Shown: in pieces, positions 14,798 through 21,636 of the stretch
How the letters are laid out: each line of letters begins with the position of its first letter
Numbering within the stretch: the stretch's first letter is position 1
Assembly (NCBI GenBank): GCA_018716135.1
Contig: DVKG01000002.1
Coordinates: 1 to 64,000, forward strand
From: Scybalosoma faecavium
Lineage (GTDB): Bacteria > Bacillota > Clostridia > Christensenellales > Christensenellaceae
Length of the DNA: 64,000 nt
Reading direction: 5' to 3'
Translations under genes and position numbers: made by a program
The notes under the pieces: generated by a model
Databases searched by the model: none
Seen by the model: only the letters and a program-made list of their open reading frames with translations
What the model was told of the DNA's origin: nothing

Positions 14798-17329
14798 CTA
14801 TTTGAGCGCCTTCGCCGTCATCTCCAGCTTCGTGCTCTCTTTATACGGTCTGAACAGCATATAGCAAACGAATGCGAGAAGTACTATCGCTACAACCGTG
14901 CCTACTCCAAACGCGCCATACGCGAACAGGCTGCCCAGCTGATATACTATCAGCGCTATAACATAAGCGAATACGCACTGATAACCTATCGCAAACCAAG
15001 TCCACTTAGCATTTGCCATCTCGCGCTTGATAGCGCCGATAGCCGCAAAGCAAGGCGCGCAGAGCAAGTTGAAAATCAAGAAGCCGTAAGCCGCCATACC
15101 TGCATGACCCGCTCCATTAAACGCCTGCATAATGGGAGACAGCGCCTGAGCTGCTTCTCCGCCTGCTTCTGCAAGCTCCTGCGCATCGCCGACCACGCCG
15201 AAGAGTACGCCGAACACGCCGACAACTTCTTCCTTCGCGACGAGACCCATGATCGTAGCAACTGTAGACTGCCAGTTGCCGAAGCCGAGAGGTGTGAATA
15301 TCCAGCAAATAGCGTTTCCGATAGCCGCAAGAATGCTCGCGTCCATGTCGTCCACCATTCCAAACTGACCGTCTGTCCAGCCGAAACCGGAGAGGAACCA
15401 GATGAGAATGCTGGAAAGCAGGATTACAGTACCTGCGCGCTTGATGAACGACCATCCGCGCTCCCACATAGCTCTCAATACATTCGTGACCTTAGGAGCA
15501 TGGTACGCCGGCAGCTCCATAACAAACGGAGCCGGATCGCCTTCGAAGGGCTTTGTCTTTTTCAGTATTATACCGGACACGATTATAGCTGCTACGCCGA
15601 TAAAATACGCGGAAGTAGCCACTATGCCCGACCCGCCGAATACCGCGCTGGCGATGAGCGCTACGATAGGCATTTTAGCGCCGCATGGTATAAAGGTCGT
15701 GGTCATAATTGTCATTTTGCGGTCTCTGTCATTCTCTATGGTACGAGACGCCATTACTCCGGGGATGCCGCAGCCCGAGCCTACCAGCATCGGAATAAAC
15801 GACTTGCCGGAAAGACCGAATTTACGGAAGATTCTGTCCATGATAAACGCAATACGCGCCATATAGCCAACATCCTCCAGGATTGCCAGCAGCAGGAACA
15901 ACACGAGCATCTGAGGCACGAAGCCCAGAACCGCGCCGACGCCGCCTACTATACCGTCTATGACAAGACCTGATACTACCGGATTTACATTCTCGCCCAT
16001 TATGCTCTCTATAATAACCGGAATGCCGGGTACCCATACGCCATAATCAGCATTGTCGGGAGCGGACGATTCGAGATATGCCTGAGCGTCAGCTGCTGCA
16101 ACAGGCAGCACTTCTGTCACTTCTTCTGTTTCTTCGTCTACGACTTCATACTCAGTCGTTACATCGGCTGCGTCGGCTATAAACTGGCTCACAACCGCCG
16201 CATCCAACTCGTCAGCCTCTTCATTTTCTACAGCTTCGAGGCTTGCATCCAGAGCGGATGTGTCGATGCCGGCTTCTGCTGCCGCTTCTTCAAATGCGGC
16301 AAACTTTTCGCCTTCCAGCGTGTATGCGTCGTTCGCTTCTTCATAATCTCCGCGACCGATGCCGAATAGATACCATCCGTCTCCGAAGAGTCCGTCGTTA
16401 GCCCAGTCCGTACCCCATGTTCCTACTGTCGATATTGACAGATAATAAACTACGAACATCACTACTACAAATATCGGAAGCGCCAGCCAGCGGTTTGTTA
16501 CGATCTTGTCTATCTTATCCGACGTCGTCAGTCCGGTGTTTTTGCGCTTGAGAATATCTTTAGTTATAGACGTGATATAATTGTAGCGCTCATTCGTGAT
16601 GATGCTCTCCGCGTCGTCGTCTTCTTCCTTTTCTACCTCAGCTATAATTTTTTCTATCTCTGCACGTACATTCTCGGGAATGTTCACGAGATCGTGAGCC
16701 TTATCGTCTCTCTCAAACAGTTTTATAGCCAGCCAGCGCAGACTATTGTCTCCTGCGTAGGATTTTACTTTTCCGGCAATATCTGCGATAGCGGTCTCCA
16801 CGTTCTTAGCGAACTCCGCCTTAGGCTCTACTGTCTTTTTTGCCTCTGCGATCTGAGCCGCGCGCGCCGCCAGCTCTTTTATTCCTTCTCCTTTGAGAGC
16901 GGAGCATTCCATCACTTCGCATCCGAGAGCTTTGGCTAATTTTGCCTTGTCTATTTCGTCGCCTCTTTTGCGAACCAAATCCATCATGTTAAGCGCCATG
17001 ATAACCGGAACGCCAAGCTCCAGCAGCTGAGTAGACAGATACAGGTTTCTCTCCAGGTTCGTCGCGTCGATTATGTTTATAATTGCATCGGGCTTTTCAT
17101 TTATAAGATAATTTCTCGCTACGACTTCCTCCAAAGTATAAGGAGAAAGTGAATAAATGCCCGGCAAATCTTGAAGCACGACTTCTTTATGCCCTTTGAG
17201 CTTACCCTCTTTCTTTTCGACCGTAACGCCCGGCCAGTTACCCACGTATTGGTTGCTGCCTGTCAGAGCGTTAAACATAGTCGTCTTGCCGCAGTTAGGG
17301 TTGCCGGCAAGTGCGATTTTAATCGCCAT
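14798..17329 (-). CDS. feoB: Ferrous iron transporter FeoB
   Basis: 843 residues. The G domain has G-N-P-N-C-G-K-T (9-16), D-L-P-G (54-57) and N-M-M-D (114-117). A helical GDI-type region runs to about 280, followed by the membrane domain with its two gate repeats. Between the first membrane helix and the next conserved segment there is an insertion at about 318-430, rich in Ala, Glu and Asp, that typical FeoB proteins lack. It would face outside. FeoB imports Fe2+ in anoxic conditions. The gene has GGAGG before the ATG and three tandem operator sites upstream; a terminator separates it from feoA. Confidence 0.95.
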   Translation of the reverse strand: MAIKIALAGNPNCGKTTMFNALTGSNQYVGNWPGVTVEKKEGKLKGHKEVVLQDLPGIYSLSPYTLEEVVARNYLINEKPDAIINIIDATNLERNLYLSTQLLELGVPVIMALNMMDLVRKRGDEIDKAKLAKALGCEVMECSALKGEGIKELAARAAQIAEAKKTVEPKAEFAKNVETAIADIAGKVKSYAGDNSLRWLAIKLFERDDKAHDLVNIPENVRAEIEKIIAEVEKEEDDDAESIITNERYNYITSITKDILKRKNTGLTTSDKIDKIVTNRWLALPIFVVVMFVVYYLSISTVGTWGTDWANDGLFGDGWYLFGIGRGDYEEANDAYTLEGEKFAAFEEAAAEAGIDTSALDASLEAVENEEADELDAAVVSQFIADAADVTTEYEVVDEETEEVTEVLPVAAADAQAYLESSAPDNADYGVWVPGIPVIIESIMGENVNPVVSGLVIDGIVGGVGAVLGFVPQMLVLFLLLAILEDVGYMARIAFIMDRIFRKFGLSGKSFIPMLVGSGCGIPGVMASRTIENDRDRKMTIMTTTFIPCGAKMPIVALIASAVFGGSGIVATSAYFIGVAAIIVSGIILKKTKPFEGDPAPFVMELPAYHAPKVTNVLRAMWERGWSFIKRAGTVILLSSILIWFLSGFGWTDGQFGMVDDMDASILAAIGNAICWIFTPLGFGNWQSTVATIMGLVAKEEVVGVFGVLFGVVGDAQELAEAGGEAAQALSPIMQAFNGAGHAGMAAYGFLIFNLLCAPCFAAIGAIKREMANAKWTWFAIGYQCVFAYVIALIVYQLGSLFAYGAFGVGTVVAIVLLAFVCYMLFRPYKESTKLEMTAKALK

Positions 17330-17363
17330 CAGTTTACCTCCCTAATTAAATTGTACATTTCAG

Positions 17364-17417
17364 TTAGAATTAGCTATTATCTATTAGAATTCGCTAATGA
17401 ATATTAGATTAGCCTAA
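17364..17417 (-). promoter_or_regulatory. Three tandem DtxR-type operators before feoB, 20-bp spacing
   Basis: Sites of the form TTAG-N6-CTAA: 17364-17377 (TTAGAATTAGCTAT, one mismatch), 17384-17397 (TTAGAATTCGCTAA), 17404-17417 (TTAGATTAGCCTAA). Start-to-start spacing is exactly 20 bp, so they fall on one face of the helix. The same motif sits at the feoA and DUF2325 promoters. A weak feoB -10 (TACAAT, minus; 17350-17355) lies just downstream. Confidence 0.8.
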
Positions 17418-17425
17418 CTCATCTG

Positions 17426-17491
17426 TAAAAAATGAAGCCCCTGCATTTTGGGTACGCCAAACAAGCGTACTAAAAACGCGCAACAGGGCTT
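17426..17491 (-). terminator. Terminator between feoA and feoB
   Basis: Minus-strand outer stem AAGCCCTG/CAGGGGCTT and inner stem GTACGC/GCGTAC, followed by CATTTTTTAC. It overlaps the stop codon of the second feoA and implies that feoB has its own promoter. Confidence 0.75.
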
Positions 17492-17711
17492 ATTTTACTT
17501 CGATCATCTCGGCGTCCGCCTTACGGACACTGAGCTCAAAACCGCGAACCGTCACTTCCATAGGGTCGCCCAGCGGAGCAACTTTACGCACTTTAACATC
17601 CGCTCCTTTAGTAATGCCCATATCCATTATGCGCTTTTTAACCGCGCCCTCGCCGTGCAGCTTAACTACCACTGCGCTTTCTCCTACTTTAATATCTCTC
17701 AGAGTCTTCAC
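17490..17711 (-). CDS. feoA: FeoA family protein (second)
   Basis: 73 residues, SH3-like FeoA domain. Recognisable parts are L-R-D-I-K-V-G-E-S-A-V-V, R-I-M-D-M-G-I-T-K-G-A-D-V-K-V and the end with G-F-E-L-S-V-R-K-A-D-A. FeoA is a small cytoplasmic partner required for FeoB activity. Start is GTG at 17711 with AGGAGG 6 nt upstream. It follows the first feoA by 10 bp. The two FeoA proteins differ clearly in sequence, so they are unlikely to be redundant copies of recent origin. Confidence 0.92.
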   Translation of the reverse strand: MKTLRDIKVGESAVVVKLHGEGAVKKRIMDMGITKGADVKVRKVAPLGDPMEVTVRGFELSVRKADAEMIEVK

Positions 17712-17721
17712 GTAGAACCTC

Positions 17722-17931
17722 CTAAATCATGATTCTGTTAGCGAGACTCTTATCGAGAGCGATACGAGCGTCTTTAACGCTGAGTATGAGGTTTCCGCCG
17801 ACTTCGGAAATGACGGTGACACTTTCACCTTCTACAAAGCCCAGACCTGCCAGATGGCGGCGCACGTCATCTTTCCCTTTTATGGCTTTAATATAATGTA
17901 CCTGCCCTTTAGATGCAAAAGTTAACGGCAT
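17722..17931 (-). CDS. feoA: FeoA family protein (first)
   Basis: 69 residues, beginning M-P-L-T-F, a typical FeoA start. The domain shows R-R-H-L-A-G-L-G-F-V-E-G-E and G-G-N-L-I-L-S-V-K-D-A-R-I-A-L-D, the most conserved part of the family. The ATG at 17931 is preferred over that at 17937 because the AGGGG site is 8 nt from it. It is the first gene after the iron-regulated promoter at 18009-18037. Confidence 0.92.
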   Translation of the reverse strand: MPLTFASKGQVHYIKAIKGKDDVRRHLAGLGFVEGESVTVISEVGGNLILSVKDARIALDKSLANRIMI

Positions 17932-17982
17932 ATTCATATCCCCTCTCTCACCAAATCAACTCATTTGTTACGTAAAACTTTC

Positions 17983-17998
17983 GTTAGAGTCATCTAAC
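17983..17998 (-). promoter_or_regulatory. DtxR-type operator of feoA
   Basis: GTTAGA-GTCA-TCTAAC, a perfect inverted repeat (TTAG-N6-CTAA core) placed 10 nt downstream of the -10 box, where a bound repressor would block initiation. Confidence 0.8.
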
Positions 17999-18008
17999 AT
18001 TCACTTGC

Positions 18009-18037
18009 ATTGTATCACTACTATTATTCATTGTCAA
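18009..18037 (-). promoter_or_regulatory. Promoter of the feoA operon
   Basis: -35 TTGACA (18032-18037), 17-bp spacer, -10 TACAAT (18009-18014), minus strand. Near consensus. Confidence 0.85.
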
Positions 18038-18293
18038 TAGTCGCGGCTAAAAAAAGTTATATGCTGCAAACCGCAGTTTATATTAAAAAATACGCCTTAG
18101 ATTTTGCAGACTTGATATTTTTTCCGCACTTTGATAAAATATTGCTATAATGAGTGTTTTATACCAAATTGAGATTTTCTTTCAATTTGTTGTTTGACAT
18201 TCCCAATAAAGTATATTGATGAAAAATACTGAAAAAGGAGGACGGCGATCCGGCTCCGCTGTCTCGGGCAGGGTGTCCTCGCCAATATTTATT

Positions 18294-18683
18294 ATGAAAT
18301 TACTGGAATCGGCAGAAAACTATTTAGAAACAATCCTCGTACTTCAGCTTAAAAAAGGATATGTCCGGTCAATTGATATAGCCAGCGAGCTGCAATTCTC
18401 CAAACCCAGCGTCAGCATAGCTATGAAAAAGCTGCGCGAAAACGGCTATATCAACATTGACTCAGCCGGACACATAACTCTGACTGACTCCGGAAGGGAT
18501 GTTGCAGAATCCGTATACGGACGGCATAAAGTCCTTTGCAGCTATCTCATGGCTCTGGGCGTAGACGAGGAGAACGCCTCGCGCGACGCATGCCGTATCG
18601 AACACATCGTCAGCGAAAAGACAATGGAATGCATCCGCGCTCACGCCGCCAAACTGGAACAGGAACATCAAAACGCGGAATAA
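18294..18683 (+). CDS. DtxR/MntR-family metal-dependent repressor
   Basis: About 129 residues: winged helix-turn-helix (1-65) and dimerisation/metal domain (70-129), lacking the SH3-like third domain. Metal-site positions show H78 and D-A-C-R-I-E-H (C100, E103, H104). A Cys here is found in the iron-type DtxR/IdeR, whereas MntR has Glu, so Fe2+ sensing is favoured. I start at ATG 18294 (M-K-L-L-E-S-A-E-N-Y-L), where family members begin, although no Shine-Dalgarno precedes it; the frame is open to ATG 18216, so an N-terminal extension is possible. It lies divergent from feoA and upstream of the DUF2325 gene, both carrying its presumed operator. Confidence 0.88.
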   Translation: MKLLESAENYLETILVLQLKKGYVRSIDIASELQFSKPSVSIAMKKLRENGYINIDSAGHITLTDSGRDVAESVYGRHKVLCSYLMALGVDEENASRDACRIEHIVSEKTMECIRAHAAKLEQEHQNAE

Positions 18684-18716
18684 TCTCCCCTTCTCCTCTG
18701 CCGTATACTGTTTTTA

Positions 18717-18752
18717 AAAAGAGGGATCGCATAGAAATCCCTCTTGATTTTA
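18717..18752 (+). terminator. Terminator of the DtxR-type gene
   Basis: Stem AAGAGGGAT (18719-18727) / ATCCCTCTT (18737-18745), followed by GATTTTAA; modest U-run. Confidence 0.6.
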
Positions 18753-18760
18753 ACTATTTA

Positions 18761-18776
18761 GTTAGTCTAGGTTAAC
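18761..18776. promoter_or_regulatory. Possible degenerate DtxR-type operator
   Basis: GTTAGTCTAGGTTAAC keeps the 16-bp geometry of the other operators with one half-site change. It lies 45 bp upstream of the DUF2325 -35 box. Confidence 0.4.
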
Positions 18777-18821
18777 TTTTTTTATTCCGAGTAAAAATTA
18801 GGATTTTTTCTTTCAAACCTG

Positions 18822-18876
18822 TTGACATCTTATAGATAACTATGGTACAATTTAAATGCAGTTAGCATAAGCTAAC
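18822..18876 (+). promoter_or_regulatory. Promoter and DtxR-type operator of the DUF2325 gene
   Basis: -35 TTGACA (18822-18827), 18-bp spacer, -10 TACAAT (18846-18851), then operator GTTAGC-ATAA-GCTAAC (18861-18876) 9 nt after the -10. The geometry matches the feoA promoter. Confidence 0.82.
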
Positions 18877-18923
18877 CGCACCAATTATTTCAACTTATTT
18901 TTGCAGAATATGAGGAGGTTAAC

Positions 18924-19211
18924 ATGAGCATAGTTATCGTAGGCGGTAACGACAGGATGGTCAGACAATACGTAGACCTATGCAAAGATTACGGATGCAG
19001 CGCAAAGGTATTCACGCAGATGCGCGACGGCCTAAAAAACAAAATAGGATCTCCGGATCTAATGGTACTCTTCACCGGTACAGTCTCTCACAAAATGGTG
19101 GAATGCGCGCGCAGAGAAGCCCGCAGGCAGAACCTGCCTATCGAGCGTTCTCATTCCAGCAGCATTTCCGCTCTCAAAAATATACTTGACAACCATGCAC
19201 AAAAAGCATAA
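18924..19211 (+). CDS. DUF2325 domain protein under iron-type control
   Basis: 95 residues, a single DUF2325 domain: M-S-I-V-I-V-G-G-N-D-R-M at the start and F-T-G-T-V-S-H-K-M in the middle, Rossmann-like, with no signal or membrane segment. The family's function is not established. The start has AGGAGG 7 nt upstream. Its promoter carries the same operator as feoA and feoB, so the gene is predicted to be expressed when iron is scarce. A role in metal handling or a metal-linked redox response is inference from that. Terminator directly downstream. Confidence 0.85.
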   Translation: MSIVIVGGNDRMVRQYVDLCKDYGCSAKVFTQMRDGLKNKIGSPDLMVLFTGTVSHKMVECARREARRQNLPIERSHSSSISALKNILDNHAQKA

Positions 19212-19241
19212 ACCGCTTGGCCGCTTTGGCGGTCTTTTTTT
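19212..19241 (+). terminator. Terminator of the DUF2325 gene
   Basis: Stem ACCGC...GCGGT with a second possible GCCGC/GCGGT pairing, then CTTTTTTT. Confidence 0.75.
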
Positions 19242-19338
19242 GCAGTTAAAAACTGCCGTTTTTGTTTTGCACTTTTCGCAGATAATAGAATTAAACTCAT
19301 ATAACATTACATTTTCTTGTTGAAAGGATGACAAATTT

Positions 19339-20280
19339 ATGCATGATAAGAAATGTGCCATAATCGGCTGCGGATTCGTCGGAGCTTCCGCCGCATTCTG
19401 CTTGATGGAGAGCGGTATGTTTTCTGATATGATTTTAATCGACGCCAACAAAGCAAGAGCCGAGGGCGAGGTCATGGACCTAAGCCATGCTCTGCCTCTG
19501 ATAAAGCCAATGCACATCTGGGCGGGCGAATACTCAGACCTCGGAGACGCAGACTTGATAATCGTAACCGCCGGCGCAAATCAGAAAGTCGGAGAAACGC
19601 GCATAGATCTAGTCCAAAAAAATGCCGAAATAATCAAAAACATAATCCCTAAAATTAATCAAAGCGGCTTTGACGGCATATTGCTCATCGTGTCGAACCC
19701 CGTAGATATCTTAACTCGCATAGCAACAGAGCTTTCCAACCTGCCCCAAAGCAGAGTTTTAGGCTCGGGTACAGTCCTGGATACTGCCCGTCTAAAGTAT
19801 TACATTGGCCGCAAACTGGGAATAGACGGCAGAAACGTCGACGCATATATCATAGGAGAACACGGCGACAGCGAGCTTCCCGTCTGGAGCAGCGCAAACA
19901 TTTCCGGCGTACCGATACGTGATTTTTGTTCCCTAACCGGCTGCGAAGGCGGCGAAATAGACGAAGCTGCAATCGGAAAACAGGTCGTGGACAGCGCATA
20001 TCAGATTATAGAAAAAAAAGGCGCAACGTACTACGCTATCGCCATGTCTGTTAAAAGAATCGCGGAAGCCATCGTTCGAGACGAGCATTCCGTACTCTCT
20101 GTTTCCAGTCTTTTGACGGGAGAATACGGAATATCCGGCGTCTGCATGGGTATCCCTTCTATCGTAAGCGCAAGCGGCGTCGAAAAGATACTCCACCTGC
20201 CCCTCAGCAGCGCAGAAAAAGAAAAACTCACCGAGTCTGCCAAAACTCTCAAGGACACGCTGGAAAAGGTGGGCTTTTAG
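19339..20280 (+). CDS. ldh: L-lactate dehydrogenase
   Basis: 313 residues, normal for bacterial LDH. The NAD motif G-C-G-F-V-G-A-S is at 10-17. The substrate loop reads G-A-N-Q-K-V-G-E-T-R (79-88); Gln82 is the residue that marks lactate rather than malate specificity. The catalytic histidine is in G-E-H-G-D-S-E (H175), and the substrate Arg is in L-D-T-A-R (R151). It reduces pyruvate to L-lactate to regenerate NAD+ in fermentation. Start ATG 19339 follows GAAAGGATG. It appears monocistronic; the 3' region holds a promoter for a separate transcript. Confidence 0.92.
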   Translation: MHDKKCAIIGCGFVGASAAFCLMESGMFSDMILIDANKARAEGEVMDLSHALPLIKPMHIWAGEYSDLGDADLIIVTAGANQKVGETRIDLVQKNAEIIKNIIPKINQSGFDGILLIVSNPVDILTRIATELSNLPQSRVLGSGTVLDTARLKYYIGRKLGIDGRNVDAYIIGEHGDSELPVWSSANISGVPIRDFCSLTGCEGGEIDEAAIGKQVVDSAYQIIEKKGATYYAIAMSVKRIAEAIVRDEHSVLSVSSLLTGEYGISGVCMGIPSIVSASGVEKILHLPLSSAEKEKLTESAKTLKDTLEKVGF

Positions 20281-20325
20281 CCGCTGATCTCAGTTTCATG
20301 TTCTCATGTATTTTCACTCGGTTTA

Positions 20326-20354
20326 TTAACACCAAATCTGCATAACAGTATACT
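20326..20354 (+). promoter_or_regulatory. Promoter of a putative small RNA
   Basis: -35 TTAACA (20326-20331), 17-bp spacer, -10 TATACT (20349-20354). No coding sequence follows on this strand before the terminator. Confidence 0.6.
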
Positions 20355-20360
20355 TTATTG

Positions 20361-20452
20361 ATGCAGGGAACGGAGTTCTCCCTCGGTTCGCGCCGAGGTC
20401 TCTTACAAAGCTGATGGCGCATCTCAGTTTGCAGTGTCATCAGCTTTTTTGT
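20361..20452 (+). ncRNA. Putative small RNA after ldh
   Basis: The expected transcript is about 92 nt. It contains a GGGA...TCCC hairpin, a 6-bp GC hairpin CCTCGG-TTCGC-GCCGAGG and a terminator AAAGCTGATG (20407-20416) / CATCAGCTTT (20438-20447) with a U-run. There is no ORF with a ribosome binding site. It could instead be part of the ldh 3' UTR with an internal promoter. Confidence 0.45.
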
Positions 20453-20548
20453 AAAACAATAAAAGCGGCGTTATTTACGGCTTGCTATGCAGTCTTAAAG
20501 CACAACACACCGCAGCAAAAACGCCGGCTGAAAATCATCGTTTTTTCA

Positions 20549-21478
20549 TCATTGCTCGAATTCAACAGTATACGGTCCCACATTTACGCTGTCTATAGCG
20601 TCTAAATTTATGACTTTGTCCAGATTTGTTATGTTCCAGTCTAAGTCGCTGCCCGAGCCGCTTAGCTCGCAGAACGTTCCGTCTGCCATTTTAATCTTCA
20701 CATCAGTCGAGCTCAATTGCTCCATAAGCGTTTTTTCTTTTACATTGCGCAGGAATACGTGGATAGGAGAAATCATAATATCCGCCGCTTTTTGCCCGCC
20801 GTCGTAAACATGTCCGCATTTAATTTCAAGCTTGTTTGTCGGAGTCCAAGTTATCGTAAATCTCCCCTCCGCCAGCTTTTGGCAGCCATACTTTTCTGTA
20901 TAATACTGCAAATCGTCCAATACAAACGTGACCTCTCCGCCCGTAGTGATATCTGCGTTTCCGTCTGCCGTAACTCCAAATAGAATTTTAGCTTTTCCGT
21001 TGGCCAAGTCCTGCATATCTTGATTATTCATTATAGTTAAAGCGCCGGTATTTATCTCTCCCGGACGGTCGAAAGGCTTATCCGGAGCGGCTGCAACGGC
21101 TTTATCTATATCATCAGGAGTAAGTCTTCCGTTATACATCGTGATGTCATTTACATCAAAAGACACAAATTCTTCCTTCGAAGCCTCAAGCACTTTTTTA
21201 AAATTCACGTTTTTAGAAAAGTCAATTTCCAAAACGGCATAAAGAGCTTTGCCGTCGCCCAATGTCTCCGTAACTCTCAGCGTAACATCTTCGTATTCAG
21301 CTTCCGCATTTACATTCTGAAAGCCGCTCTTTAACGCTTTTTGCGACGCGGGTGTTATCTCCATAAACGATCGAAAGCCCTCGTCGCAGGACGCTGCCCC
21401 TACGCACGAGCACAAAGACAACATGATAACCGTCACAAATATTATTAGTCCACTTCTACGCTTTAAATATTTCATCAT
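20549..21478 (-). CDS. Exported lipoprotein of unknown function
   Basis: About 309 residues. A signal peptide (M-K-Y-L-K-R-R-S-G-L-I-I-F...) ends in L-C-S-C, with a second cysteine option A-A-S-C a few residues on, so the protein is probably lipidated and anchored outside. The rest is beta-rich with V-T-L-R-V-T-E-T-L and A-L-Y-A-V-L-E-I-D-F; this resembles DUF4179-like extracytoplasmic domains only loosely. The ATG pair at 21478/21475 fits the signal peptide; an upstream in-frame GTG (21499) would add seven residues, and neither has a strong ribosome binding site. Monocistronic. Confidence 0.75.
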   Translation of the reverse strand: MMKYLKRRSGLIIFVTVIMLSLCSCVGAASCDEGFRSFMEITPASQKALKSGFQNVNAEAEYEDVTLRVTETLGDGKALYAVLEIDFSKNVNFKKVLEASKEEFVSFDVNDITMYNGRLTPDDIDKAVAAAPDKPFDRPGEINTGALTIMNNQDMQDLANGKAKILFGVTADGNADITTGGEVTFVLDDLQYYTEKYGCQKLAEGRFTITWTPTNKLEIKCGHVYDGGQKAADIMISPIHVFLRNVKEKTLMEQLSSTDVKIKMADGTFCELSGSGSDLDWNITNLDKVINLDAIDSVNVGPYTVEFEQ

Positions 21479-21538
21479 TCCATCTTCTATTTGGCTCACA
21501 TCAAGCCTGTCTATTAAATTTAAATCTGTATTTCTAAA

Positions 21539-21567
21539 AGTTTATCACAGACGTTTACAGCTGTCAA
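21539..21567 (-). promoter_or_regulatory. Promoter of the lipoprotein gene
   Basis: -35 TTGACA (21562-21567), 17-bp spacer, -10 TAAACT (21539-21544), minus strand. Confidence 0.75.
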
Positions 21568-21596
21568 CATATTGAATCTAACTAAACTGTAAGGAC

Positions 21597-21629
21597 AAAA
21601 AACAGAGCCTCCTATCGAAACTCTGTTTT
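21597..21629 (-). terminator. Terminator of the SPFH/TIM44 operon
   Basis: Stem AAAACAGAG/CTCTGTTTT (21599-21607 and 21621-21629) followed on the minus strand by TTG and T-rich sequence. Confidence 0.8.
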
Positions 21630-21636
21630 TATTATT

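Noticed and set aside
18181..18293. N-terminal extension of the DtxR-type regulator from ATG 18216
   Set aside because: Family proteins start at the M-K-L-L-E-S-A-E segment; the 26 extra residues are Gly/Arg/Ser-rich and the upstream TTGACA suggests the ATG lies at or before the transcript start. Not fully excluded.
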